This document shows positions 1-10,464 of a stretch of DNA of 64,000 nt, piece after piece. The translations under genes and the position numbers were made by a program. Position 1 is the stretch's first letter; every line of letters starts with the position of its first letter. Where the stretch lies: the NCBI GenBank assembly GCA_963971225.1, contig OZ020269.1, positions 79,770,450-79,834,449 of the forward strand. Direction: 5' to 3'. Under the pieces are notes generated by a model. That model was not told where the DNA came from, did not search any database, and worked only from the letters and a program-made list of their open reading frames with translations. Origin of the DNA: Melieria omissa (Eukaryota > Arthropoda > Insecta > Diptera > Ulidiidae).

Positions 1-712
1 TGTTAAGATCTTGACTCTTCTTTTGCGGATCCATTATTATTTTCTAAAAAAAAAAATTAATAGTTATTGTTTTGCAAGGCCAACCTTGAAGAGTGACGCT
101 TAAAAACATCAAAAAAGGTAAAATCAAAAATCTGAAAAGTGTAGTATTTAAATCGTAGTTAAGGATTGCATAAAGTATGTATGTTCCAGGCACATTTTCG
201 TAAGGGAACATATGCATTTCCAAGTTAATGAAGTTCCCACAACATTGCGTCGAGAGAACTTGTCTTCTGCGAGCTAAATGTAAATTTCTATCTGAATCAA
301 TCAAGTAATGACAGCGCCTTCGGCCAACGGGCAGCCGGGCATGTCGAGATGGACAACGCACGGAGCATGCAAAATTGCAGTTCGAATTCGGAATTCTCGT
401 AGACATTCCCCACACAAAATATCACAATTACCATAATTCTTTGGACAAATGCAAATTTTGTATGTAGAAATGCTCTGTGCGTCGAGAATGGCCGGCAAGC
501 AGGATTCGCTTCATAATCCGGGAGGAGATGGTGGCAGAAGCAATGCGAGCACTGCAAAATTTCAAATCAATTTGTCTAGTTTGATTCATCCGGCATGAAT
601 GTGCTTCTGCTAAACTCGTGTAGAGTGTGTAAAACGGAATAATTGGATGGGTGTGTGCTGCGAGCAAAAACATGAATAATTTGAATAATTTCCGATTTTT
701 TTTTTATTCCAG
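1..712 (+). other. Intron (3' part) of the LRR receptor gene
   Basis: This stretch precedes an LRR exon and ends in a pyrimidine-rich acceptor (T run, then ttattccag at 704-712). I find no earlier LRR exon on either strand, so upstream exons are before the window. Short open frames here are AT-rich and show no family motif. Confidence 0.6.
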
Positions 713-873
713 ATGGTGCCCACACAGCAATTATCGAAATTATCGAATCTCACCTACTTGTCGCTGAGCGGTAATCGTTTCACCCACCTGCCCGCCGTAG
801 CCTTCCTGAATCTGTTCCACCTGCGCGAATTGCATTTAAATCGCTTGGATCGCTTAAGTCGCATCGACTCAAG
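713..873 (+). CDS. LRR transmembrane receptor, internal exon (two leucine-rich repeats)
   Basis: This exon encodes 53 residues plus two bases of a split Arg codon. It enters in phase 0; the other two frames hit stops. The reading carries LRR signatures: LTYLSLSGNRFTHLP, then LFHLRELHLNRLDRLSRID. Both follow the LxxLxLxxN pattern of extracellular LRRs. The acceptor is a T-rich tract ending in AG at 711-712 and the donor is AAG|GTAGGT at 873/874. Joining to the exon at 9327 restores an Arg codon and an unbroken repeat (RIDSR then AFVDNTHLQSL), which strongly supports the splice. The ATG at 713 is probably not the start codon, because an LRR ectodomain needs a signal peptide and LRRNT cap, which must lie upstream of the window. 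Confidence 0.85.
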
Positions 874-3800
874 GTAGGTCAAAATTTTTACTCTTTTAAC
901 TACATACAAATTCATGAGCGAGTGTGTGTGATGGAATTCATAAAAATCTGAGAGAGACGGACGCGCGATGGATGAGAAAGTAGGATACTGACTGTCGACA
1001 GTCAATGAGTTTTTTTATACACTTTTGATCGGCTAATGAATATATTTCTGGCAAAAGTAAATAGAATATAGAAATTCAATCTATTCCAGAAGTTTCGATA
1101 CTGTTTATTGTTAATTATTTTTGTTAAAAATATAAATTTAATTGTTTCTTGACTAAAAGTAAGATTGCAAGATTGTTTGTGTTATAAAACTCTTTTAAAG
1201 GGAGAACATTTATTTTTCACAAGAATGGCCTTAGATGCGAATTTCAGTTAAAGAGACAAACAATCTTTTATATTTTCTAGGGTTAATCGTCAAGTTCGTC
1301 GGAAAAACTTGCACTCCACAAATTTCAGCATTCACCAAATCTCCAATTCATTCAAGCATATAATTCAATAATTTCAGGCAATTTTCATATCGACTCCCTC
1401 TCTCTGCACCCCAACCCGCACTAGACACGTGCATGCGAACGTAGATACAAACGTACTCAGAGCGATGTGATGCGAAATTTCTCAGCAGCGCCAGTCATCG
1501 CATTCATATTAAATTGTCTGGGAAGCTGAAACGTCGAAGTAAATATTCGCTGGCATTGCTGTGGCTGAGCCAGCTGCGCCCCAGCTACCTAAGGACCTGT
1601 TTAATTTCTGCGCTTTTATTTATGCATCAAAGTTGAGCTGCGTTCAAGTGATGTGTTAGGATGTTAGGATGTGTGCGTGTGTGAGAGTCTGTAGTTGGCT
1701 GGGTGTGCGGTGGAGGCTGTGCTCAAGCAGATGGCAATGCTAAGGAAATCTGTCTTCTGGCCAATACCACAACGTCTCGCGGGGAACATATGTAATGCGG
1801 ACAATTTTGCGCACTTTTGTGTATTTTGCTGACACGTGTTAAGATTGCGGTTGTCATTGAATGCAAGCGCCCCTAATCATCGATACGATCGGTGTTTTTT
1901 TGCCTTTGAATGCCATTCAATGAGTTCTTTTGAATCGCATTGGAGACTATACCTTAAGCTGAGTTTGACAAGCAGTGCATGGCGGCACCCCGAAAAGAAG
2001 TCCACCTGTACAACGAATCAAAGCAGCGTAGAAATATTTTCGATTTTGTGATAGTTGAATTAATGTGAAATCAAAAAAGTTAAATTTCAAGAGCCAGTTG
2101 AGTTGCCTGGGAAGGTTTATTTACATACAAAAGCTCGAAGGAAATACTGTCGCGTATATTTTTTAAAGAAAATCTTACAAATTTTTCTGCATTTGTTATG
2201 ATTTGAAAAATGTATAAAATCTATAACGTGTATCTATCGCGATTAAAAACAATTCATTCTCAAAAATATCTAAAATAGATTAAATCAACGCAAGATGACC
2301 TCTATCGCTAAGTCATATTTATGATTATGTGTAGTTCTAGTTAACCACGTCAAAATGTGTCTCACGCAGAAAAACCAATTAGAACCAAATGTGTAGCTCA
2401 ATGTTTCATGCTCAGTTTCATGAATTTTAGACAAACATACGATTTGGGTTTGTTTTAAACAAACAAATGTGAAAAATATGGTAACAAACATTTTGTGAAC
2501 TTAATTTTGATCGATTGAAATCTTTCTACTGGTTGCTTTTTTCAACAGCCTTTAAGCCCTTTCTAAAGGAAATTCAATAATTCTTTAACGTCTGTCATTA
2601 TTTTTGTACTGTCTCTTACGCTGTCTCTTTACATTGAGGTAATTCTTTGACTTGTTACGATTGCACCAACAAAAAAAAGTAATCAATTATCCATTTAACT
2701 GCTAGTCAGGCAATGAACTCGTCAGTTCTTGCAGCGACAGCCGTTGTTCGCCTCAGACAACAATAAACAGCTAATAACTGCAATCAGCATTACCGGCAGC
2801 GCTCGGATGCGCACGTTGCCACATACCTGCAGACAATCAAACATACATACGTATGTTCATGTACATTGTATATACATTTGTACGCGTCGTGCCGCACAAT
2901 TTCCCTTTGAAATATTCGTCTGCTTGCAGACAGCTGGGGGAGCTCGTCGTCAAAGTCGTTGTGTTGTTGGTTTTTGCTTTGGTACTTGCAACCAATTTTC
3001 AAATCACTATAGAATTTGCATTTACCCAGCGACATGGCACTCACACACATCCAGTAAGACACATACACTCATAGGCAAACAAAGAAACACAAACTTAACC
3101 TCTGTCCCGCCAGTGCACGCTTCTCGTTTCCGTTTCCGTGTTGTCTTTCTTGACAATTTGGCGCGCAAACGGTAAATTGAGCCTTCATTCGCACACACGA
3201 AGGGATTGCTTGGCAGTGTGTGCGCGTGAATGTGCAAAAATGTACGTCAACTTGTGTGTTTGTGTGTGTGCCTGGCGTGTGTTTGCGTAGGCATGCGATT
3301 TGCTTATGTTTTTGTTAGCATACATTTCGGCACTTTAGGCAGCTGTGCCGTTAATATGCAGCGGCTTCTATGTCGCTGCTACTGCTGCTATTGCTGATGA
3401 CGTCGTTGTTGTTGTAATTGTTTTTGTTGCAGTAATAGTCGTTATCTGTCTATGACGTTGCCACATTACAGAAGCCATCGCGCTTACACTGCGATCTTGC
3501 ATTAGGTTACCCCTCAGCTGTTCACCCTCGCCCCGCGCCTACTGTCAAAAAATCACATTTTGCATTTAGCAAGTGAAGATTCACTATTTTGCATAATATT
3601 TGCACAAATAATTGAATTTCGTGTCGGCAGCCAGCGCAGTTTCAGAGTCTGCGTGCGTTGCCTTCGGCTCCAATTTCGCCACTGCTGCAGTTTACATTTT
3701 GCCATCGCCGACTTTCGCATGTGGCGGTAAACTTTTGAAGCGCACTTCTGGCAATTTGTGCGCGACGTTGATAAATTTTGTGGCTTTCGCTGTCGCTCTT

Positions 3801-4792
3801 TGACTAAATTAGCTTGCGGCACTCAGAGTCGCGCCACCAAACAACACTTAACTTGGTTATTTTCAGCCGGAAAGTTGTCAGAGCTTCCGCCAATGTCGAC
3901 AAAATTCAAAAAAATATTTAAATATTTATCAATACTTGTGGCAGTTGTGGGTGCTATACTACGACCCACTAAATAAGTTCAGATTCAAAAATGAGTACCA
4001 TGAATTGGTTGTAATTTTTCAGTATTTATTATGATGACGGATGCATCCATCAATCCTGTTTTTTACCACAAATGTAGTATTCGTTTTTATTTAGTAGTTA
4101 ATAGTTGTTTCCAGCAGGAAAGATACATTTAAATTATATTTAAATAAATTTTTTAAACTTTCAAAGCAGTCATGTGTTCAGCTTTGACCTAAAATGGCCG
4201 ATTATTTAACCCCTTGTTTTCGAAATTTCAACTTTATCATGGAACGTTAGAAAGGGGAATTTTAAATGATTTACAAAATTATTGATTTTTCAGCTCCATT
4301 ATTATCAATCTTTTTGAAAATTTTACAATATATAGAAGGTTTGAGGAACACAAACATTTTTTTTAGCGTATTGTCTATTATATAGGTGGAGCTGAAGTCG
4401 CGTGGCAAAAACAAAAACACATCCTCCATTACGGACACTTATCTCCGGATTGGCTAATCTGAAACAAAAAAACAAAAAAGATTCATAATAATTAAGCTTT
4501 CGGACACAGGAAATCATGAGAAAATATACCAAAAACGCTAAAAATAAAAGGATAGGAGCTTCTTGAAAAAAAGTGTCAAAAATTGACTGCGTTTTCCTTT
4601 TTCTTTCTTCAATATTGTGGTAGCTTCTTGAAAAAATTTATAAAAAGAACTAAACAAATTTTTTTTAAATCGGTCCAAAATCGATTCCAAAGACATTTCA
4701 ACTTTACTGCACCATTTAATTTATGATGAAAATAACTAATTTAGATAAGGTTAGAATGAATAACAGTTGCCACTAAACCTGGCTAAATTAGT

Positions 4793-4943
4793 CAGTGGCG
4801 CACATAGGGCGAGAGAGTTTGAGGGTTCAAACCCCCCTATATAAAAAATTCCTCATGCAAAACATGATTTCAAATAATATTAGGCTCAAAAGTTGTACGC
4901 AAACCCCCCAAAACAAAAAAAGTAAATCCTGTTTGCGCCACTG
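4793..4943. mobile_element. hAT-type MITE, 151 bp, with near-intact 8-bp target duplication
   Basis: The left end reads cagtggcgcacataggg and the right end reads the inverted cctgtttgcgccactg. The flanking 8-mers are aaattagt (4785-4792) and aaattggt (4944-4951), which match at 7 of 8 positions. An 8-bp duplication and termini starting CAGTGGCG are what hAT elements leave. There is no coding capacity. A second copy lies at 17734-17864. Confidence 0.8.
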
Positions 4944-6871
4944 AAATTGGTGCCGTTTAAAACAAGGTAATGCTTACTCCGAGCCACACTACGCGTATGC
5001 ACAAATAACAGTTGTTTTCTGTCCATGCTTCAAACCACTTTTCTCCCGAAAGGACTAAAGTCGCATGCAGATTTCACATTTTTAATTATTTCCTTTTATG
5101 TTGGAAACTCGTATGATATCATTTCGCTTTAATCATTGCCAGGACATTAAAGTGTGAATTTAATTTGCGATGATTTCAACCCTCGAATTCCGCTCGTAAG
5201 TGCCGGTGCAGCTGCACTCAAGCGTGGAGAATCCTTTTGGAGAACGCCAGTTTGCGTACAGCAGACAAATTGTAACAAATGTCTGCAGCCCCGACCCGAC
5301 GGCAAGCGACAGCCAAAGGATGCCCTGACATTTGACTCTGCTCGCCTATGTGAACACCTGGAACGAAGTCGTCCGTCGCACGCCGCCGCACCAGCCTGCG
5401 CGGCGCTTAAGTGCGCTGCATAAATATTTATGCAAATGCGTTAATGGAAATCCACTCCGATAGTGGCTTTCGCTTGCGTCCATGTGTGCGGCGGGATAAT
5501 GCTGCCCGGCGCAGCGGCGGAGGAGTTGGGTCGCTGCAGATCCCCCGGGTACCATGCTCCATTACATGTACGACACCTACGCCAGACAGACTGACGAATG
5601 GTTGCGGACTGGCGAAAATATCAAAGGGAATGCAAAGTTAATTTTTGCGTCAAGCCAAAGAAACTGAGGGCCGCATGCACTGAAAGAGGTTGCGCCAACA
5701 CCTGGTTGCGTGCTGGGGCGATGAACTAATTGTTTTAATGCCTGTTTGCGCTCGTACAAAAGCTCACACACACACACGCGACGCTCCGTAGTAATGCGCT
5801 GGGTGCTTAAATGAAAATTATAATTTGATACACCGGTGCAGAGCTCGGAAAAAGGGCTGGTAAGCAAAGCCGAGTGCATGGAAAGTTAATTAGGCATATT
5901 CTTGCCGGTCGGGCTCACCCGCTTGCCGGTGGCCGTGAAAGGATTAGACATTGGCGATAGTTTCACTGCTTAAGAGCGCGAGCGGGGTAAGAAATTCTGT
6001 CTACTTTTTGGCTGTTTCGCCCTTCAATTAGTGTCGGATCACTGGTGGTTGCACTGACAACTCCGCTGCATAATTGACCTTTTTAAAGCTTCTGCTTACT
6101 CGTTTAATTTAGATGCTTAAGTGTAATTTGATACGCCTAAAAGTATGCCCCATCCAGCGGCTCTTGCATTGCCGCACACAGTAGTATTTCAATAATTATG
6201 CTGGAATTTCGAGCAAGTGCAAGTGTAAGCGCGAGGACAGCATGAATTTATAATCGGCGTTTACACGCCGCACTTTGCTGCGAGTTCGTGCATTTGAAGT
6301 GTTTGCGAAACGCCTGCGAGTATGCAAAGCTTAAGCAAATAATAAACAAGCACACACGCGCACTCGCCGGCATGAGCGGCCAGGTGCCGCAGCAAGTGCC
6401 GGGGGCAATGCGGCCACTCCACTGCTAGCAGTTCGTCCTTTACGTGAATTTCCGACGAGCGAGCACATTGGCACCGCTCCGCACAGCGGCTTTGCAGCTT
6501 TAACTTCGACTTTGTTTGTTTGTCGTTATGAACTTTCGGTTTTCTGCTTTGCACAGTGCTCTCCTTTCTCCGCTTTGATGCTTTGTGCGTACGCCGCCAC
6601 CCCGGGCCGGGCCGCTGGCCTTTGACTCGGTGCCCGCAAGCGGGGCGAGCAAAGGCGAATTGTTTCAGGGCCAACAAATACGCGGTGGAAACTTTGGTTT
6701 TCGTTGCACCACCGCATGGTGCACAAATACAAGCAAACAACAACAAACACGCTTTGTGCCGCGGTAGCTATTGTTGCAGCACGGCCACAGCGCCGCAAAG
6801 CGCAGCACATTTGCCCCGTGCGCCAGTCGGTTTATTAACTAACCATAACAACTTGAATCGCCCACACGCTC

Positions 6872-6872
<1 letters not shown>

Positions 6873-6898
<26 letters not shown>
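6873..6898. repeat. CA dinucleotide microsatellite
   Basis: An unbroken run of CA units is followed by a short TA/CA mixed stretch (tatacatatgg). Shorter CA/GT runs occur nearby at 6918-6928 and 5763-5778. Confidence 0.9.
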
Positions 6899-6904
<6 letters not shown>

Positions 6905-7241
6905 CATATGGAAACGCACACACACATAGAGTTTAAATAAAAACCTACACGTTTCTACAGGGTTTATTCGAAGACCATAAAGCGACCAGTTGCACCAAAG
7001 CTTTGAAATTGTTATAGTTGGCTCCCAATTCTGTTTTCTCCCAACCAAAGGGAAACATGTACGTAAGTGGTTAGTGAGGAGGATGTGTACAATAGTTCGA
7101 TGATTGGCTTTGTCAGAAATGTGATTTAGTTGCTACGAGTATTTTGTTAGAATGAAATTACATGTGTTTGTTTTTATTGAATTAATTGAATTCCAGTGAA
7201 CAGCAAATTTTTGCCTGTCAAATGACAAACGGCGGTAGGCG

Positions 7242-7304
7242 TGGCTCAGTCGGTTAGCACTTTGTACCACAAGTCTGAGGCAACGTTTAACCCCAGTTTG
7301 AAAC
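7242..7304 (+). ncRNA. tRNA-like pol III segment, probable SINE head
   Basis: At 7242-7253 the sequence tggctcagtcgg fits the pol III A-box consensus TRGYNNARYGG, as found in tRNA genes. At 7296-7304 gtttgaaac matches the B-box core GWTCRANNC at 8 of 9 positions, 54 bases downstream. The flanks do not form an acceptor stem that I can pair, and the B box is imperfect. A tRNA-derived SINE or tRNA pseudogene is therefore more likely than a working tRNA. The 3' limit is not clear; an A-rich tract (ttaaaaaaaaataaaa, about 7637) could be its tail. Confidence 0.4.
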
Positions 7305-9326
7305 GTTTGTTGTAGTTAACATCAAAATATATTTAGGGCAAACCATGTTGTTTTCCGGTGGCTGCCCTCTCAGCTGGATACGACAAAACTCTAAGGGAAA
7401 AAATTGTCTTTACAAATGCTCCAGCACGGCGTCATGAACTGGCCACCGAAGTTATGCGATTTAACGCTTCTAGACGCAAAACTATGCGAATAAACAGCAA
7501 AATAATTGACGCCTTCAAAGCTCACATCATGAACGCCATTCGAAAAATTGAGCCAGTTTTCTGCCTTAAAGGCATTGAAAATTTCAACTCTCGAATAAGT
7601 AGTGACATGCATTGAAACGATGCCGCGGCGCGTATATTAAAAAAAAATAAAATTATATCTCGCATACAACTGGGCCGGCCCACGGCCGTCAATGGGCGCC
7701 GTCTTCCCAAACTAGATGAACAGAATAAAAGGTTCATCCCCTACTCACCTTTGTCGCAGTCGATAAAAACAATCGTTAAGTGACGAAGTCTTTAACGATT
7801 TGAAATAAAATTATTGAAATGCTGTCAATGTGGTTATTTTTTTTTAATTTATAAATTTTTAGTCACTGAAAATTTTAGAGAGATATTTGTTTTGAATGTG
7901 GATTACTTGACTGCCACCATTTTCAACTGGTGTATGAATAAATCTCTTTAGATCGATTGAAAAACAATTCACTTCCATTCTCAGATGATACTCGAGAATT
8001 ACGATTGCACGCATATTCGAAAATCGTCGCTTTGAAATGTCATTTTGTTAATTCTTCGAAAAATCCTTTCCCATTAATTACATCTGCAGAGATTCGTCAT
8101 TGGATTTAGTTAATTGCCAGTTTGAATAGAACAACGCGCATGTTTTTCATGTGCTTCACATTCCTCGTGCACGCAATTTCGCTGCTTTTTTCATTTGACA
8201 AATGTAAGACGCAGATTTATCTGCACGTACGCGCGCACACCAGCTGCCGAAAGGAAATCCTTCGCTGTCCTAACCCAATAAGGAAACTGTAACGAACTGC
8301 TCGCTTTCAGACAGTGTCTGACTTTCGCATAAGCTCGCTTCAAGTTGCCGCCAAAAGCAGCCGCTGACATTGGTGGGAGTGGGAAGGGGAGCGCGCCGAA
8401 GCGATGTCGCAAGCTGAAATGGTATTTGTAAGCCGGGACGGCAGTGCGGCAAAACCGCTCGTCGTCGTGTGGAAACGACAAATCTGTGTTTTACCGTTAA
8501 TGCAGTTGACTGCCGCTTAAGTGGGGCGCAGTGTGCGACCGGCACACACGCGTGGAAGTGCACAAATCGGCTGCAGTTTGTCGCTCATACGCCACGTTGC
8601 ACATTTTCATTTCGCTAAAACGCCGCGCCATGTGTTGTTGCACCTTGCACGCGTGCTTTTGTGTTTGTGTGTGTCAAGTCGAGTCCGGGATTTACATCAT
8701 TTCATTCCGTTTTATTAAGTTGAAATGGATGACTTTAAATAAATCTCCATCTATCTGTCTGAATGCCTGCCTGGCTGGCTGCCTCCTGACTTGCAGCCAA
8801 CTGCAGCAGACGCACGCCCGCCAGCTGCCCGACTGCATCGCTGTGGCAGAGTCGGCGTGTTGTGCATTACGCGCTGATGAATTGCTGGCCCGTTACTCTG
8901 GCTGAAAGATGCTGTTTGTCTTGCGCCACGTGTGCGCAGCGATTAAGATGGAGAACTGCAGCAATCAGTTTTGCTGGTTCTTGTTGCAGCAGACGGCTGT
9001 CTATTAAATGCAGCCAGGGGCGTAGCAAGAACATCAACCAGGAAGCGGGCTGCCAATTTAGAAAATGTTTTTAAAAATTTGCATCGTAATTATTCATAGA
9101 TATTATTCATAGATGTTAAAAAAAAATTACAAAATATTAACAACTTTTTTCGATACTTAAGCAAAATACTTGTAATTAAAATTTTTGCAAACTGAACTTC
9201 AGATGAAAATTGAAACATTTTCGTGCTGTAGTCGAATGAAAAGTGTGGCTTAAAAATGTTCTTAATATTCAACCAAACGAATTACAACGAAAATGTCATG
9301 GACGATTGTGTTATTTTTCTTTGCAG

Positions 9327-10464
9327 AGCATTTGTGGACAATACGCACCTGCAGTCGCTGCACCTGAGCGCCAACCCCCAACTCACCGACATCCCGATGC
9401 GACTCTTTCAGGGCAATCCGAATGTGCTGGAGGTGTTCATGCAGGGCAACAGCCTGCAAACGCTCTACGCGGCCCAGTTCCCCGTCGACCAGCTGGAGAA
9501 GCTCTACCTCGGCGACAATCCACTACAGTGCAACTGCTCACTGCTGTGGCTCTGGCGGCTGGTAACCGGCAACTTTGACGAGGCCAACGGCGTGCACGTG
9601 ACACACAGCGGCGGCGGTGCGGCCGTGGCGGCGCTGGGCGTGTCCAAAGACGCCGCCGACACGGCCGGCTCAATGGCCGCCTACGTGGCCGACCACAAGC
9701 CGAGCGAGTCGGTAACAGCCGACAGCCACAGTGGCGCCAGCAGCGCGGGAGCCGGCTATCTGCAGCTGGACGCGGAGCGAATCGGCTGCGACGTGTGGCA
9801 GGACAACGTGCGCACGCGCCGCCATCTGGCCACCATGAGCGAAGGCGATATCACCTGTCCCGCCCACATCGTGACGATCGTGTGCGCGGTGCTGACCTGC
9901 TTGCTGGTGCTGATGACCGGCGCCAGCATCGTTTTCTACTTGCGCTTCGTGAAGCGGCGCCGAAAACTGCTGCACGATCGCTCGCTGCGGCCGGGCAAGT
10001 CCATCGTCAACGTGCACGATCGCATACTGCAGCACCAGCCGCTGAGCGGCAACGGCAGCGCGGGCGGCGGCCTCGGCCTGGGCATCGGCGGACTCAGCTA
10101 CCCGCACCACACCATCCAGCCGCAGGGAACGCACCACGCCATGCACCCGCTGCACCACCACGAGTACCAGCAGACGCTGCCGCAGGCGGACAAGCTGGAG
10201 CTGGAGCGGTATCTGGCGGCGCAGGCAATCGCCAACGAGTATCGTGCCTTAAAGCCGTGGGAACTGCCGGTTAAGGACGCCAGCTACACCGACGAGCCGG
10301 AGCACCTCTACGAGAAGTTCGACCACTACGAGTATCCGGACACGCACACGATGACCAAGTCGCAGCCGGCGTCGCTCACGTCGGCCGGCAACGGGACGCT
10401 CGTTGTGGGCGGCAACAGCGGCGGCGGCGGTGCGGCGGCCAAGCCGCACGTCGTCTACGTATGA
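9327..10464 (+). CDS. LRR transmembrane receptor, last coding exon (LRRs, LRRCT, TM helix, cytoplasmic tail)
   Basis: This exon encodes 378 residues and a TGA stop. The acceptor is ttctttgcag|agca, phase 2, giving RIDSR|AFVDN. Residues about 5-55 form the last LRRs (LHLSANPQLTDIP, LEVFMQGNSLQTL, LEKLYLGDNPL). An LRRCT cap follows with Cys 68 and 70 (NPLQCNCS), Cys 154 (IGCDVW) and Cys 177 (DITCPAH). The 83-residue gap between the second and third Cys is Gly/Ala/Ser-rich and much longer than in usual caps. Residues about 181-204 are one membrane helix (IVTIVCAVLTCLLVLMTG..) followed by KRRRK, giving type I topology. The tail has Gly- and His-rich stretches and a charged segment (DKLELERYLAAQAIANEYR, then tyrosines at LYEKFDHYEYPD), and ends KPHVVYV, possibly a PDZ ligand. 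It belongs with fly neuronal and adhesion LRR receptors; I cannot name the ortholog. The exon is GC-rich, unlike its flanks. Confidence 0.93.

Larger units (their letters stand above)
874..9326 (+). other. 8.45-kb phase-2 intron of the LRR receptor gene
   Basis: The intron runs from donor gtaggt at 874 to acceptor ttctttgcag ending at 9326. It holds a hAT-type MITE (4793-4943), a tRNA-like pol III segment (7242-7304), a CA microsatellite (6873-6898) and GT-rich tracts near 3190-3300. GC-richer patches near 2730-3200, 5150-6900 and 8200-8990 could hold enhancers. I see no coding exon inside. Its longest open frames (for example 148 aa from 2729 and 161 aa on the minus strand at 6261-6746) lack domain motifs and look like chance. 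Confidence 0.75.

Noticed and set aside
713..715. ATG at the start of the LRR exon as a start codon
   Set aside because: It directly follows a strong splice acceptor, and an LRR receptor needs an upstream signal peptide and N-terminal cap.
7242..7304. Functional tRNA gene
   Set aside because: Acceptor and anticodon stems do not pair and the B box is imperfect; called SINE-like instead.
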